A DNA stretch of 64,000 nt from Roseovarius tolerans (GCF_900109855.1 NZ_FOBO01000012.1:62001-126000); one strand, 5' to 3'. Shown: positions 16,826 to 27,201, counted from the stretch's first letter. The notes: generated by a model from the sequence alone, not told the origin. Program-made: numbers and translations.

Positions 16826-18316
16826 ATGTCCGATCTTATCGACGATCCCGATCCCGGCGAGAACGCCCCCGAATTCTCGGTCTCGGACCTGTCGGGCGCG
16901 ATCAAGCGGGTGATCGAGGGCGAATTCAGCCACGTCCGGGTGCGCGGCGAGTTGGGGCGGATATCGCGGCCCCGCTCGGGCCATATCTATCTCGACCTCA
17001 AGGATGACCGCGCGGTCCTGTCGGGCGTGATCTGGAAGGGCGTGGCGGCGCGCCTCTCGGTCGAGCCCGAGGAGGGGATGGAGGTGGTCGCCACCGGGCG
17101 GCTGACCACCTTCCCCGGCCAGTCGCGCTATCAGATCGTGATCGAGGATATCAAACCGGCGGGCATGGGCGCGCTGATGGCGATGCTGGAAAAGCGCAAG
17201 GCGGCGCTGGCGGCCGAGGGGCTCTTTGCAGCCGAGCGCAAGCAGCCCCTGCCCTACCTGCCCGAGATCATCGGGGTGGTCACCTCGCCCTCGGGCGCGG
17301 TCATCCGCGATATCCTGCACCGGCTGCGCGAGAGGTTTCCGCGCAAGGTGCTGATCTGGCCGGTCGCCGTGCAGGGCGACCGCTGCGCGCCTGAGGTGGT
17401 GAATGCTATTCGCGGGTTCAACGCGCTTACCCCCGGCGGGGCGCTGCCGCGCCCGGATCTGATCATCGTGGCGCGGGGCGGCGGGTCGGTCGAGGATTTG
17501 TGGGGTTTCAACGACGAGGCGGTTGTGCGTGCCGCCGCCGAGAGTGGCATTCCGCTGATTTCCGCCGTCGGGCACGAGACCGACACGACGCTGATTGACC
17601 ACGCGTCGGACAAGCGCGCGCCGACGCCGACGGCGGCGGCGGAACTCGCCGTGCCGGTGCGGCTCGATCTGCTGGCCTGGCTTGACGGGCAGGCCGCGCG
17701 GCTCAGCCATGCGCAGAGCCAGTCGATTGGTCTGCGCGGCCAGCGGCTGCGCGATCTGGCGCGCGCCCTGCCCCGCCCCGAGACCTTGCTGGAGGCCCCG
17801 CGCCAGCGCTTCGACACCTGGTCGGATCGCCTGCCTGCCGCGCTCATCCGGTCGGTGCAGGTGCGCCGCGTGGCACTGTCGGATGCCGCGGGTGCGCTGC
17901 GTCCGTCGCTGTTGCGGCGTGCGGTCGAGGGGGATCGGCGGCGGTTGGCGAACACCGCCGCGCGTCTCAACATCCACGCGCTGACCCGCGATATCGACCA
18001 CAAGAGACGCGAGCTGGACCGAATGACAGCGCGGTTTTCGGATGCCGCAGGGCGACAGACCAAGGGCTGGCGCGAACGGATCGACGCGCTCGACCGGCTG
18101 CGCGAGACGCTGGGCTACAAGGCGACGTTGCAGCGCGGCTATGCGGTGGTACGCGGCGATGGCGCGCTGGTGACGACGCGCGATGCGGCGGCGGCGGCCA
18201 AGGCGCTAGAGATCGAATTCGCCGACGGGGCTCTGGGCGTTGGCGAAACCGCGAGTGCCCCGCGCAAGGCGCCCAAGCCGAAAGAACCGCCCAAGGGGCA
18301 AGGCAGTTTGTTCTGA
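16826..18316 (+). CDS. xseA: Exodeoxyribonuclease VII large subunit
   Basis: 496 residues from the ATG at 16826. An N-terminal OB-fold (about 14-110; FSHVRVRGELGRISRPRSGH) binds single-stranded DNA. The exonuclease VII domain follows, with GVVTSPSGAVIRDI, the GGGSVEDLWGFNDE motif and GHETDTTLIDHASD. A long alpha-helical C-terminal region (about 320-450) holds the coiled coils that bind XseB. The complex degrades single-stranded DNA in both directions during mismatch repair and recombination. xseB is not in the window. Confidence 0.95.
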   Translation: MSDLIDDPDPGENAPEFSVSDLSGAIKRVIEGEFSHVRVRGELGRISRPRSGHIYLDLKDDRAVLSGVIWKGVAARLSVEPEEGMEVVATGRLTTFPGQSRYQIVIEDIKPAGMGALMAMLEKRKAALAAEGLFAAERKQPLPYLPEIIGVVTSPSGAVIRDILHRLRERFPRKVLIWPVAVQGDRCAPEVVNAIRGFNALTPGGALPRPDLIIVARGGGSVEDLWGFNDEAVVRAAAESGIPLISAVGHETDTTLIDHASDKRAPTPTAAAELAVPVRLDLLAWLDGQAARLSHAQSQSIGLRGQRLRDLARALPRPETLLEAPRQRFDTWSDRLPAALIRSVQVRRVALSDAAGALRPSLLRRAVEGDRRRLANTAARLNIHALTRDIDHKRRELDRMTARFSDAAGRQTKGWRERIDALDRLRETLGYKATLQRGYAVVRGDGALVTTRDAAAAAKALEIEFADGALGVGETASAPRKAPKPKEPPKGQGSLF

Positions 18317-18405
18317 GGGGGAAAGACGCGCGGTTCGGCGGCGTGGCCTGACGCGGCTTTGCAGAGCCAAGCGGTGCAAAAGCGCGCGCCGGTCACGATG
18401 CGCCG

Positions 18406-18861
18406 TCAGGTGGCGGATTGCCCGGCAGCCCGCACCGCGCGTTCCAGTGCCTCCAGAAAGCGCGAGCGGTCGGCCTTGGTGAAGCCCTTGCCACCGCCCT
18501 GGCGGAACGGGTCGGCGGCCCGCAGGTCGGCCATCAGATCGCGGGTGGCGAGCACGTTGCCGATATTGGCCGCCGTCAGCGCCTCGCCGGTATGCTTGAG
18601 CACCTGCGCCCCGGCCTCGACGCATTTGGCGGCGAGCGGAATATCCCCGGTGATCACCACGTCGCCCGGCCCCGCGCGTTCGGCGATCCACATGTCGGCC
18701 ACGTCGGGCCCGTCGGGCACGATCACCATCTCGACCAGCGGATTGCGCGAGGGCCGCAAGCCGCCGTTGGAGACGATGAACATCCGCAGCCCGTGCCGGG
18801 TGCCCACCCGCTCGACCTCGTCCTTGACGGGGCAGGCATCGGCATCGACGTAGAGGCTCAC
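18406..18861 (-). CDS. yaiI: YaiI/YqxD family (DUF188) protein
   Basis: 151 residues from a GTG start at 18861, which overlaps the sthA stop as GTGA. The DUF188 signature is complete: [12 protein letters not shown] at the start, then [19 protein letters not shown] and [12 protein letters not shown]. The fold is PIN-like, suggesting a nuclease, but no activity is established. It is translationally coupled to sthA. Confidence 0.88.
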   Translation of the reverse strand: MSLYVDADACPVKDEVERVGTRHGLRMFIVSNGGLRPSRNPLVEMVIVPDGPDVADMWIAERAGPGDVVITGDIPLAAKCVEAGAQVLKHTGEALTAANIGNVLATRDLMADLRAADPFRQGGGKGFTKADRSRFLEALERAVRAAGQSAT

Positions 18862-20294
18862 GCGCTCTTGGCCTTCTTGGTGTCGCGCCCGACCTTGTAT
18901 TCCTCGGGGATCGGCATGCGGTTGAAGGCATCGAGCCCGGCGATCTTGTAGGCCTCGGCGAGCGTCGGGTAGTTGAAGGTGTTCTGCACGAAGTAATCCA
19001 CCGTGCCCTTGAGGTTCAGCACCGCCTGCGCGATGTGGATCAGTTCCGTCGCCCCCTCGCCCACGATCTGCACGCCCAAGACCCGGCGGGTCTTGAGCGA
19101 GAAGAGCATCTTCAGGAGGCCGTGTTCCAGCCCCATGATATGGCCGCGCGAGGTCTCGCGGAAGCGCGCGACGCCGACCTCGTAGGGGATGCCGCGTTCC
19201 TGCATCTCCTCTTCGGACATGCCGCAGGTGGAAATCTCGGGGACCGAATAGATGCCATAGGGGAACCACGGGCTCTCGGGGAGGGTGGGGGTCTCCAGCG
19301 CGTCGCAGGCGGCGACGCGGCCCTGCTGCATTGAGGTCGAGGCGAGCGAGGGATGCCCGATCACGTCACCCGCCGCGTAGATATGCGGCACCGACGTCCG
19401 ATAGGTCTTGCGATCCACCTCGAGCCGCCCGCGATGGTCGGTTTCCAGCCCGGCGGCGCCGAGGTTGAGCTTGTCCGTCGCACCCATCCGCCCGGCGGCG
19501 AAAAGCAGCATCTCGGCGCGCACGTGGCGGCCATTGGCAAGGCTCACCTCCACATGTTTGCCCGCGTCCTCGATCTTGTCGATGGCCGAGCCGAGCCGCA
19601 GATCGACGCCATTTTCGAGAATCTGATGGGTGAAATCCTGAATGATCGCGCGGTCGATAAAATCGAGGAAAGTCTCGCGCGGCTCGATCAGGGTCACCCG
19701 CACGTCAAGTGCGGAAAACATCGTCGCGTATTCCACGCCGATCACGCCCGCGCCCACCACGATCAGGCTGCGCGGGATCTGCCCGAGTTCGAGAAACTCG
19801 TCGCTGTCGACCACGGTGCTGCCGTTGAAAGGCACGGTATCGGGGCGGTAGGTCTTGGTCCCCGTGGAAATCAGGAACCGCTCGGCAGTGAGCCGCGTGA
19901 CCTCGCCCGCCTCGGTCGCGACCTCGACGGTATGGGCATCGGTGAAGCGGGCCACACCGTTGAGCGTATCGACATGGTTGCGGTTGAACTGATGTTCCAG
20001 CACGTCGACCTCATAGTCGAGCGTCTTGTGCAGGCGCATCTTGAGGTCCTGCGCCTCGATATCCTCCTTCACCCGGTAGGAGCGGCCATAAAAGCTGCGC
20101 TCGCGCCAGCCCGAGAGGTTGAGCACCGTCTCGCGCAGGGTCTTGGAGGGGATCGTGCCGGTATGCACCGAGACGCCGCCCAGCTTGTCCTTCTTGTCGA
20201 TCACCAGCACCCGCCGCTTGAGCTTGCCGGCCTGAATGGCCGCCGCGCGACCGGCGGGGCCGGAGCCGATGATGATCAGGTCGTAATGGCTCAT
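18858..20294 (-). CDS. sthA: Soluble pyridine nucleotide transhydrogenase
   Basis: 478 residues of the disulfide-oxidoreductase fold: FAD motif [10 protein letters not shown] (about 11-20), NAD motif [13 protein letters not shown] and [13 protein letters not shown], and the C-terminal dimerisation domain. The redox-active CxxxxC of lipoamide dehydrogenases is absent; the site reads [17 protein letters not shown], which supports SthA, an FAD enzyme moving hydride between NADH and NADPH pools. The replacement of even the single cysteine by serine is slightly unusual. It lies between S-formylglutathione hydrolase and yaiI. Confidence 0.9.
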   Translation of the reverse strand: MSHYDLIIIGSGPAGRAAAIQAGKLKRRVLVIDKKDKLGGVSVHTGTIPSKTLRETVLNLSGWRERSFYGRSYRVKEDIEAQDLKMRLHKTLDYEVDVLEHQFNRNHVDTLNGVARFTDAHTVEVATEAGEVTRLTAERFLISTGTKTYRPDTVPFNGSTVVDSDEFLELGQIPRSLIVVGAGVIGVEYATMFSALDVRVTLIEPRETFLDFIDRAIIQDFTHQILENGVDLRLGSAIDKIEDAGKHVEVSLANGRHVRAEMLLFAAGRMGATDKLNLGAAGLETDHRGRLEVDRKTYRTSVPHIYAAGDVIGHPSLASTSMQQGRVAACDALETPTLPESPWFPYGIYSVPEISTCGMSEEEMQERGIPYEVGVARFRETSRGHIMGLEHGLLKMLFSLKTRRVLGVQIVGEGATELIHIAQAVLNLKGTVDYFVQNTFNYPTLAEAYKIAGLDAFNRMPIPEEYKVGRDTKKAKSA

Positions 20295-20297
20295 GAT

Positions 20298-21131
20298 TTA
20301 CTCCGCATAGAGCGCCTCGGCATGGAAGGTGACGTGATCCTCCATGAAGGTGGAGATGAAGAAATAGCTGTGATCATAGCCCTTCTGCACGCGGAACGTG
20401 CCCTCTTGCCGCCGCACGGCCATGGCTGCGGCCAGCGTTTCGGGGCGCAAGAGCTCAAGGAACTGATCGGAGGTGCCGGTATCGACCAGCACCGGCCCGT
20501 CAAAGCCGCGCTCGGCCATCAGCAGGCTGGCGTCATGGGCGGCCCATGCGGACTCGTCCGCCCCGAGATAGGCCGCGAACTGCTTGCGGCCCCAATCGCC
20601 GCCCGTGGGGTTGCAGATCGGGGAAAAGGCCGAGACCGAGCGGAACCGGCCCGGCAGCGACATCGCCAGCGTAAGTGCGCCGTGCCCGCCCATGGAATGG
20701 CCGGTGATGGCCTGCCGGTCCATGTCGAGAGCGAACTCGCGGCCCAGAAGCGCGGGCAGTTCATCAGCCAGGTAATCCCACATGCGGAAATGCGGGGCCC
20801 AGGGCTCTTGCGTGGCGTTGACGTAGAACCCGGCGCCTTGGCCGAGGTCATAGGCCTCGTCATTGGCCACATCGTCGCCGCGTGGCGAGGTGTCGGGGAA
20901 GACCAATGCGATACCCTGTTCCGCCGCCCAGCCCTGAGCACCGGCCTTGACCATGGCGTTCTCATGGGTGCAGGTCAGGCCCGAGAGATACCACAGCACC
21001 GGGACGGGGCCGTCCTGCGCGTCTTCGGGCAGGAAGAGGCCAAAGGTCATGTCGCAGCCGCAGGCGTCGGATTTATGCGTATAGACCCCCTGCGTACCGC
21101 CGAAACATGCGTTCTGCGAAACCGTTTCCAT
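20298..21131 (-). CDS. fghA: S-formylglutathione hydrolase
   Basis: 277 residues, full length for the esterase D family. Nucleophile S146 lies in AITGHSMGGHGAL, with the acid and base in VDTGTSDQFL (about 222-231) and GYDHSYFF (about 255). It hydrolyses S-formylglutathione to formate and glutathione, the second step of formaldehyde detoxification after AdhC/FlhA dehydrogenase, which is not in the window. The stop is 3 nt from the sthA start, so both are probably one transcript. Confidence 0.93.
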   Translation of the reverse strand: METVSQNACFGGTQGVYTHKSDACGCDMTFGLFLPEDAQDGPVPVLWYLSGLTCTHENAMVKAGAQGWAAEQGIALVFPDTSPRGDDVANDEAYDLGQGAGFYVNATQEPWAPHFRMWDYLADELPALLGREFALDMDRQAITGHSMGGHGALTLAMSLPGRFRSVSAFSPICNPTGGDWGRKQFAAYLGADESAWAAHDASLLMAERGFDGPVLVDTGTSDQFLELLRPETLAAAMAVRRQEGTFRVQKGYDHSYFFISTFMEDHVTFHAEALYAE

Positions 21132-21161
21132 GTCGTTCTCCTCTTTCCTCTTGGTAACTGT

Positions 21162-22094
21162 TCAGTAAAGCCGGGCGACCCAGCCGATCACAAGCGACAC
21201 CGTGACGATGGCCGCGACCGTCGATATAAGGATGGCAGATGACACCCGTTTGGGGGCCACGCCGTAATGTTGCGCGATCATGAAGACATTGCCCGCGACC
21301 GGCAGGCTGGCGGCCGCGATCATCACCGCCGCGGCATAGGGCTGAACCTCGAAGAGGAGCAGCGCCGAGATCGCCACTGCACCAGGGTGCAGCACCAGCT
21401 TGCAGAACGAGAGCCACCCCGCCACGCTGGCGCGTTCCGCCGATTTCGAGGCAAGCGATGCGCCAATGGCAAAAAGCGCGCCGGGAGTGGCGGCATCGCC
21501 CAGAATGCGCACGAAGGCGTTGATTGGATCGGGGATCGGCAGGCGCAGCGCCGACCATGCCAGCCCCAGCAGGATCGAGACGATCATCGGGTTCTTCAGC
21601 AGCCCCAGCCCCACGGTGCGAAAGATCCGCGAGCTCATCCGCCCGTCGCGCGAGCCGGTGATCAGGATCACCACCAGCGAGCCGAAGACGATCAGGTCCA
21701 CCGCCAGCATGACCATCACCCAGCCGATCGCCGCCTCGCCCATCAGCATCGCCAGCATCGGCACCCCGAGAAAGCCGACATTGCCGATCACCGCGCATTG
21801 CGCCTCGATCGCCGTTTCCTCCAGCCCGACGCGCCGGACCATCGCGACGACGGTGGCAAGGGCATAGACCAGCGTGGTGGCCGCGAGATAGGCCATCACG
21901 AAATTCCAGTCGAGCACGTCCGACAGCGTCAAGTTGGCGGAGAACCGGAACAGCATCGCCGAGAGCGCGAAGTAGAAGACGAACTTCGTGAGCCATGCGG
22001 TGGCCTCCTCGGGGAAGAACCCGCTGCGGCCAGCCCCGTAGCCCAGACCGATGATCAGGAAGAATGGCAGGGTCTGGAGAAAGATGCTCAGCAT
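21162..22094 (-). CDS. AEC-family (auxin efflux carrier-like) transporter
   Basis: 310 residues from the ATG at 22094 (MLSIFLQTLPFFLIIGLGYG), the usual family start; the frame is open further upstream without a good start. About ten membrane helices are predicted in two halves, with the middle GNVGFLGVPML and late ASLPVAGNVFMIAQHY motifs of the AEC family (MdcF/MleP type). It is a predicted inner-membrane carrier, often for malonate, malate or other acids. It is probably in the same run as fghA and sthA. Confidence 0.85.
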   Translation of the reverse strand: MLSIFLQTLPFFLIIGLGYGAGRSGFFPEEATAWLTKFVFYFALSAMLFRFSANLTLSDVLDWNFVMAYLAATTLVYALATVVAMVRRVGLEETAIEAQCAVIGNVGFLGVPMLAMLMGEAAIGWVMVMLAVDLIVFGSLVVILITGSRDGRMSSRIFRTVGLGLLKNPMIVSILLGLAWSALRLPIPDPINAFVRILGDAATPGALFAIGASLASKSAERASVAGWLSFCKLVLHPGAVAISALLLFEVQPYAAAVMIAAASLPVAGNVFMIAQHYGVAPKRVSSAILISTVAAIVTVSLVIGWVARLY

Positions 22095-22353
22095 GGGGAT
22101 GTGTCGTAGCAGGTTCGCGGGCCACGTCAATCGGCGGCGCATGTCCAAAGGCGGGGCCACGCGCCACACCGGATTTGCGGCGCATTGCTGCAACAAAACG
22201 CGGCACGTCGCGACTGATGCGAAAACGAGCGATTAACACGCGGCGGGATTATGTTATTGAACCACAACTCCCGGCGATTTGTGCGGGGTCGGCAGGTATC
22301 GTAGCCCGCAGTCCGCCGGACCATTGAACAGTAGAATTGAGAATAGAAAAACC
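22095..22353. other. Intergenic region upstream of gmd and of the AEC gene
   Basis: The 259 nt separate two divergent transcription units. The half nearest gmd is AT-rich, with GGATTATGTTATTGAAC near 22246-22262 and GAATTGAGAATAGAAAAACC just before the gmd ATG. No convincing -35/-10 pair, operator or coding frame was found. Confidence 0.3.
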
Positions 22354-23478
22354 ATGAAGAAACGGGCACTTATCACAGGCATCACCGGGCAGGATGGGTC
22401 GTATCTGGCGGAATTTCTCTTGGCCAAGGGATACGAGGTGCACGGGATCAAGCGTCGCGCATCGCTGTTCAACACCCAGCGCGTCGATCATCTCTATCAG
22501 GATCCGCATGTCACCAACCAGAATTTCAAGCTGCATTACGGGGACCTAACCGACAGTTCCAACCTGACCCGCATCCTGAGCGAAGTGCGGCCCGACGAGG
22601 TCTATAACCTCGGCGCGCAGAGCCATGTCGCGGTCAGCTTCGAGGCCCCGGAGTACACGGCGGATGTGGATGGGATGGGCACGCTGCGCCTCTTGGAGGC
22701 GATCCGCTTTCTGGGGCTGGAGAACAGCACCCGGTTCTATCAGGCCTCGACATCGGAACTCTACGGGCTGGTGCAGGAGACCCCGCAAAGCGAGACGACG
22801 CCGTTTCACCCGCGCTCGCCCTATGCCGTGGCCAAGCTCTATGCCTACTGGATCACTGTCAACTATCGCGAGGCTTACGCCATGTATGCCTGCAACGGCA
22901 TTCTCTTCAACCACGAGAGCCCGCGCCGCGGCGAGACCTTCGTGACCCGCAAGATCACCCGGGGGCTGGCCAATATCGCGCAGGGGCTGGAGGAATGTCT
23001 CTACATGGGCAATATCGACGCGCTGCGCGATTGGGGCCATGCCAAGGATTACGTGCGCATGCAGTGGATGATGCTGCAACAGGAGACCCCTGAGGATTTT
23101 GTGATCGCCACGGGTAAGCAATATTCGGTGCGCGAGTTCATCATCTGGTCGGCGGCGGAACTGGGCATCACGCTGGAATTTTCCGGCGAGGGCGCCCGTG
23201 AGATCGGGACCGTGGCGGCGGTGACCGGTGACAAGGCTCCGGCGGTGAAACCGGGTGATGTGCTCTTGCGCATCGACCCGCGCTATTTCCGCCCCGCCGA
23301 GGTGGAGACCTTGCTGGGCGATCCGGCCAAGGCCAAGGCGAAACTGGGCTGGGTGCCCGAGATCACCGCGCAGGAGATGTGCGCGGAGATGGTCGCCGAT
23401 GACCTGCGCACCGCGCAACGGCATGCGCTGCTGCGCGAGCATGGCATGGACATGCCGGTGAGTTTCGAGAACGGGTGA
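22354..23478 (+). CDS. gmd: GDP-mannose 4,6-dehydratase
   Basis: 374 residues from the ATG at 22354 ([20 protein letters not shown]), with the NADP motif GITGQDG. The SDR active site is visible as STSELYG (catalytic S/T and E) and [12 protein letters not shown] (Y and K). The motif [16 protein letters not shown] is diagnostic of GMD. It converts GDP-mannose to GDP-4-keto-6-deoxymannose. It starts the gmd-fcl-manC operon, which makes GDP-fucose for surface polysaccharide. The start of the next gene overlaps or adjoins its stop. Confidence 0.96.
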   Translation: MKKRALITGITGQDGSYLAEFLLAKGYEVHGIKRRASLFNTQRVDHLYQDPHVTNQNFKLHYGDLTDSSNLTRILSEVRPDEVYNLGAQSHVAVSFEAPEYTADVDGMGTLRLLEAIRFLGLENSTRFYQASTSELYGLVQETPQSETTPFHPRSPYAVAKLYAYWITVNYREAYAMYACNGILFNHESPRRGETFVTRKITRGLANIAQGLEECLYMGNIDALRDWGHAKDYVRMQWMMLQQETPEDFVIATGKQYSVREFIIWSAAELGITLEFSGEGAREIGTVAAVTGDKAPAVKPGDVLLRIDPRYFRPAEVETLLGDPAKAKAKLGWVPEITAQEMCAEMVADDLRTAQRHALLREHGMDMPVSFENG

Positions 23479-23483
23479 GCGCA

Positions 23484-24452
23484 ATGCGGATCTATATCGC
23501 CGGGCACAGGGGCATGGTGGGTGGCGCGATCCTGCGGCGGCTGGAGGCGCGGCAGGCGTCGGGCGAGGCGATCACGCTCATCACCGCGACCCATGCGGAG
23601 CTTGATCTGACGGATCAGGCCGCCGTGCGCGCCTTCATGGCGGATCAGCGCCCGGATGTGGTGATTCTGGCCGCCGCGAAGGTGGGCGGCATCCTCGCTA
23701 ACAACACCTATCCGGCAGACTTCATCTATGAGAACCTGATGATCGAATGCAATGTGATCCATCAGGCGTATCAGGCCGGGGTGCGGCGGTTGTTGCAGTT
23801 GGGGTCAAGCTGCATCTACCCGCGCGAGGCTGCGCAGCCGATGGCCGAGGACGCGCTGCTGACCGGCACGCTGGAGCCCACCAACGAGCCCTATGCCATC
23901 GCCAAGATCGCGGGCATCAAGCTGTGTGAGAGTTACAACCGGCAGTTCGGGACCGATTACCGCTCGGTCATGCCGACCAATCTCTATGGCCCCGGCGACA
24001 ATTTTCACCCCGAGAACAGCCATGTCCTGCCCGCCCTGATCCGGCGTTTTCATGAGGCGGCACAGGACGGGCGCGAGACGGTGACGATCTGGGGATCGGG
24101 CAAGCCGATGCGCGAGTTTCTGCATGTGGATGACATGGCCGAGGCATCGCTGTTCGTGCTGGACCTCGACAAGCCCACCTATGACGCCAACACGCAGCCG
24201 ATGCTGAGCCATATCAATGTCGGCACCGGGCAGGATGTGACCATTCTGGACCTGGCGCAGATGGTGGCGAAGGTGACAGGCTATGAGGGACGGATCGCCA
24301 CCGACCCGAGCAAGCCCGACGGCACCCTGCGCAAGTTGATGGATGTGAGCCGTCTGGAGGGTATGGGCTGGCGCGCCTCGATTGCGCTGGAAGACGGGAT
24401 CGCGGACACCTATCGCTGGTTCCTGGCGCATCAAGACGAGTTTCGCGGCTGA
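23484..24452 (+). CDS. fcl: GDP-L-fucose synthase
   Basis: 322 residues from the ATG at 23484 ([16 protein letters not shown]); a GTG at 23475 that overlaps the gmd stop as GTGA is an alternative three residues longer. SDR features: Rossmann GHRGMVGGA, the active-site LGSSCIYP and YAIAKIAG (Y and K). It epimerises and reduces the GMD product to GDP-L-fucose with [30 protein letters not shown] is the family signature region. It is tightly coupled to gmd and followed by manC. Confidence 0.95.
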   Translation: MRIYIAGHRGMVGGAILRRLEARQASGEAITLITATHAELDLTDQAAVRAFMADQRPDVVILAAAKVGGILANNTYPADFIYENLMIECNVIHQAYQAGVRRLLQLGSSCIYPREAAQPMAEDALLTGTLEPTNEPYAIAKIAGIKLCESYNRQFGTDYRSVMPTNLYGPGDNFHPENSHVLPALIRRFHEAAQDGRETVTIWGSGKPMREFLHVDDMAEASLFVLDLDKPTYDANTQPMLSHINVGTGQDVTILDLAQMVAKVTGYEGRIATDPSKPDGTLRKLMDVSRLEGMGWRASIALEDGIADTYRWFLAHQDEFRG

Positions 24453-24477
24453 CAAGGGGGCCGAGGGAGGTTTGACC

Positions 24478-25926
24478 ATGACTGAGGATATTCACCCGCT
24501 TCTGCTCTGCGGGGGCTCCGGCACCCGGCTCTGGCCGCTGTCGCGCAAGAGCTATCCCAAGCAATTCACCAAGCTGACCGGCGAAGAGAGCCTGTTTCAG
24601 GCCTCGGCGCGGCGGCTGTCGGGGGACGGGTATGCCGCCCCCGCGATCATCACCGGGTCGGATTACCGCTTTGTCGTGACCGAACAGCTGGCCGGGGTGG
24701 AAATCGCCGCCGGGGCCACGCTGATCGAGCCTGAAGGGCGCAACACCGCGCCCGCCATCCTCGCCGGGGCGCTTGACCTAGAGGCGCGCGCGCCCGGGGC
24801 GCTGATGCTGGTGGCCCCGTCGGATCACGTGATCCCCGATGCGCAAGCGTTTCGCGATGCGGTGCAGGCGGCGGTGCCTGCGGCGCGGGCGGGACAGCTT
24901 GTTACCTTCGGCATCCGGCCTGACCGGGCCGAGACCGGCTATGGCTGGCTGCGCCTGAGCGCCGCCCCGGAGGCCGATTTCACGCCGGTGCCGCAGCCGC
25001 TGAAGGGCTTTGTCGAGAAACCGGATGCAGAGACCGCAGAGGCGTTGCTGGCGGACGGCATGCATCTTTGGAATGCGGGGATTTTCCTGTTTTCCACCGA
25101 CGCCATTCTGGCCGCCTTCGAGACGTATCAGCCCGCGATGCTGGCCGCCGTGAGGCGCGCGCACGCAGCGGCAGAGCGCGATCTGCATTTCCTGCGCCTC
25201 GATCCCGAGGCCTGGGCCGCGTGCGAGAGCGAGTCGATCGACTATGCGGTGATGGAAAAGGCGGACAATCTGACCGTCGTGCCATATGGCGGCGCATGGT
25301 CGGATCTGGGTGGCTGGGATGCGGTCTGGCGCGAGAGCGGGCCGGATACGGCGGGCATCGTCACCTCGGGGCCTGCGACCGCCATCGACTGCGCGGATAC
25401 GCTGTTGCGGGCCGAGGACGCACAACAGGCGCTGGTCGGTATCGGGCTGAGCGACGTGATCGCCGTGGCCATGCCCGATGCGGTTCTGGTGGCGCATCGG
25501 AGCCGCGCGCAGGACGTGAAAAAGGCGGTGGAGGCGCTGAAAGCGCGTGGCATGAAACAGGCCGAGACCCTGCCGCGCGACTATCGCCCCTGGGGCTGGT
25601 TCGAGAGCCTCGCCACCGGCGGGCGGTTTCAGGTCAAGCGCATCCACGTGCATCCCGGGGCCGCGCTCTCCTTGCAAAGCCACCATCACCGGTCTGAGCA
25701 CTGGATCGTCGTCGAGGGCACGGCCAAGGTGACCATCGACGACGCGGTAAAGCTGATCAGCGAGAACGAGTCGGTCTATATCCCGCTGGGTGCGGTGCAC
25801 CGGATGGAGAACCCCGGCAAGGTGCCGATGGTTCTGATCGAAGTGCAGACCGGCAGCTATCTGGGCGAGGATGACATTATTCGCTACGAGGATGTCTACG
25901 CGCGCGGACAGGGGGCCAAGGGCTGA
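24478..25926 (+). CDS. manC: Mannose-1-phosphate guanylyltransferase/mannose-6-phosphate isomerase
   Basis: 482 residues from the ATG at 24478, with GAGGGAGG 8 nt upstream. The N-terminal nucleotidyltransferase has LLCGGSGTRLWPLSRKSYPKQF near residues 8-29 and FVEKPDAETAEALL; the C-terminal cupin (about 360-480) is the type II phosphomannose isomerase domain with HHHRSEHWIVV and VHRMENPG. It makes GDP-mannose, the substrate of Gmd, so the three genes form a complete route to GDP-fucose. Its stop is one base away from the end of the convergent DUF2793 frame. Confidence 0.95.
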   Translation: MTEDIHPLLLCGGSGTRLWPLSRKSYPKQFTKLTGEESLFQASARRLSGDGYAAPAIITGSDYRFVVTEQLAGVEIAAGATLIEPEGRNTAPAILAGALDLEARAPGALMLVAPSDHVIPDAQAFRDAVQAAVPAARAGQLVTFGIRPDRAETGYGWLRLSAAPEADFTPVPQPLKGFVEKPDAETAEALLADGMHLWNAGIFLFSTDAILAAFETYQPAMLAAVRRAHAAAERDLHFLRLDPEAWAACESESIDYAVMEKADNLTVVPYGGAWSDLGGWDAVWRESGPDTAGIVTSGPATAIDCADTLLRAEDAQQALVGIGLSDVIAVAMPDAVLVAHRSRAQDVKKAVEALKARGMKQAETLPRDYRPWGWFESLATGGRFQVKRIHVHPGAALSLQSHHHRSEHWIVVEGTAKVTIDDAVKLISENESVYIPLGAVHRMENPGKVPMVLIEVQTGSYLGEDDIIRYEDVYARGQGAKG

Positions 25927-26037
25927 TCAGGTCCAGCGCCCGATTGCAGTGACGGTGATCTCGGGCGCGGTCGCGATTGGCGTCGCCGAATGGGCGCGCA
26001 GAGTGCCGCTGAGGTGATCGCCTGCAATTGCGCTGAT
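25927..26037 (-). other. In-frame continuation of the DUF2793 gene after a TGA
   Basis: After the TGA at 26038-26040 the same frame runs on for 36 sense codons (beginning ISAIAGDHLSGTLRAH, ending ITVTAIGRWT) to a second TGA exactly one base from the manC stop. The composition and ending look like natural coding sequence, which suggests a recent nonsense change such as CGA to TGA, or a sequencing error. Confidence 0.55.
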
Positions 26038-27201
26038 TCACGGGCCATCTTGGGTCGTCGCACTGGCCGTCAGGGTCGGGCGGGTGCCGGGGGCGAAGGC
26101 GGCGGGATAGCTCCATCCGGTCGGCAACGCCGCGCGAAAGAGCGCGCCGTCGACCTGATCGGGCGCGTCGAGCGTGAGGCTATGCTGGCAAATCTGGGTG
26201 CCGTCGGGATAGCGCACATAGCTGCCATCGGGGCCGCTGTCGCGGGTAATGTTATGCGCGCCTGAAAGTACGGCCCACGCCCCCCACGCGCCGCCTGCCC
26301 GGGTGCGAAAGGCCAGGCTCTGACCATCCGCATCCAGCAGGATCTGCGCCGGTTCATCGGCGGCACCGCGCAGAATGAGGCATGTGCCGGTCCCGCTCGC
26401 GCCCGTTGTGGCAGACGTCACCGCATAGACGCCCGACGCCGTGCCCGGCGCATCGAGATCGATCAGGACCGGCACCGCCTGCGCGCCATCCTGCCCCCAG
26501 CCGAAGGCCCCCACGCGCATCAGCCGCCCCGCTGTCGCGTCATCCGCCGCCTGCTGCACCGCCGAGCCGGAGGCCAGACCGGATGCCGCCTCAAAGCTGA
26601 GCGCGGTGAACCATGTGCCGCCATCGGCGCTGACCTTGATCGCGAAATCATCCGACCCGGCGGTGCCCATCTCGGCCCGCCCGCCAAAGCCGGTCTGAAA
26701 GAGCAGGCTGGCCGTGTCGCCCTCGTCGGCCTTGTTGATCTTGAGCTGGTGCCCCGCGCCCTCGTGATTGAAGAGGGTCGCAGGTGCCGCCACCGCCAGA
26801 CGGTTGACCGCGTCGAAACCTGCATTGATGCCGACCCCAGCGAGATTGACGAGGTCGGGCGGTGCCAACGGAGCCCAGGCACCACTTGCCTGTCGCAACA
26901 GACGGCCCGTGCTCTTGTCGAGCGCGATCCATCCCTCCTGCGGGTCTATGAACCGCCAGGTGTCGTCGATCAGCGTTGCGATCCGGCCCGCCTGCCCGGC
27001 CCAGGCGCCTTCGGGCGCGGGGCCGATTGCCCAGACCTCGCCCTCATTCGGCGCGGCGGGCGGGATGGTGGCCTCGACCGCTTCGACGGCGAGTTGCACC
27101 ACCGTGTCGAGCGTCGCGAGCGCCTCGTTATGGGTGACATGCTTTTGCGCCTGCGACGGTTGAATGAACGGCAGGGCAAGGCGCGGGGAATGGTCGGGCA
27201 T
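26038..27201 (-). CDS. DUF2793 domain protein, probably cut short by an in-frame TGA
   Basis: 387 residues from the ATG at 27201. The DUF2793 region is at the N-terminus: LPFIQPSQAQKHVTHNEAL, then EVWAIGPAPEGAWAGQAGRIA and WRFIDPQEGWIALDKSTG. This domain is common in alphaproteobacterial phage-tail or gene transfer agent associated proteins and surface proteins. A repetitive beta-rich region follows, ending in a tail-fibre-like domain (TRDSGPDGSYVRYPDGTQICQ). The frame continues past the stop for 36 codons (separate entry). It is convergent with the fucose genes. No phage genes adjoin it. Confidence 0.75.
   Translation of the reverse strand: MPDHSPRLALPFIQPSQAQKHVTHNEALATLDTVVQLAVEAVEATIPPAAPNEGEVWAIGPAPEGAWAGQAGRIATLIDDTWRFIDPQEGWIALDKSTGRLLRQASGAWAPLAPPDLVNLAGVGINAGFDAVNRLAVAAPATLFNHEGAGHQLKINKADEGDTASLLFQTGFGGRAEMGTAGSDDFAIKVSADGGTWFTALSFEAASGLASGSAVQQAADDATAGRLMRVGAFGWGQDGAQAVPVLIDLDAPGTASGVYAVTSATTGASGTGTCLILRGAADEPAQILLDADGQSLAFRTRAGGAWGAWAVLSGAHNITRDSGPDGSYVRYPDGTQICQHSLTLDAPDQVDGALFRAALPTGWSYPAAFAPGTRPTLTASATTQDGP

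Noticed and set aside
22095..22353. A promoter or small RNA upstream of gmd.
   Set aside because: AT-rich segments exist but no convincing -35/-10 pair or terminator was found, so only the region is listed.
26038..26040. Selenocysteine codon in the DUF2793 gene.
   Set aside because: The family is not a selenoprotein, the position is not a cysteine site and no clear SECIS hairpin follows; a nonsense change is simpler.
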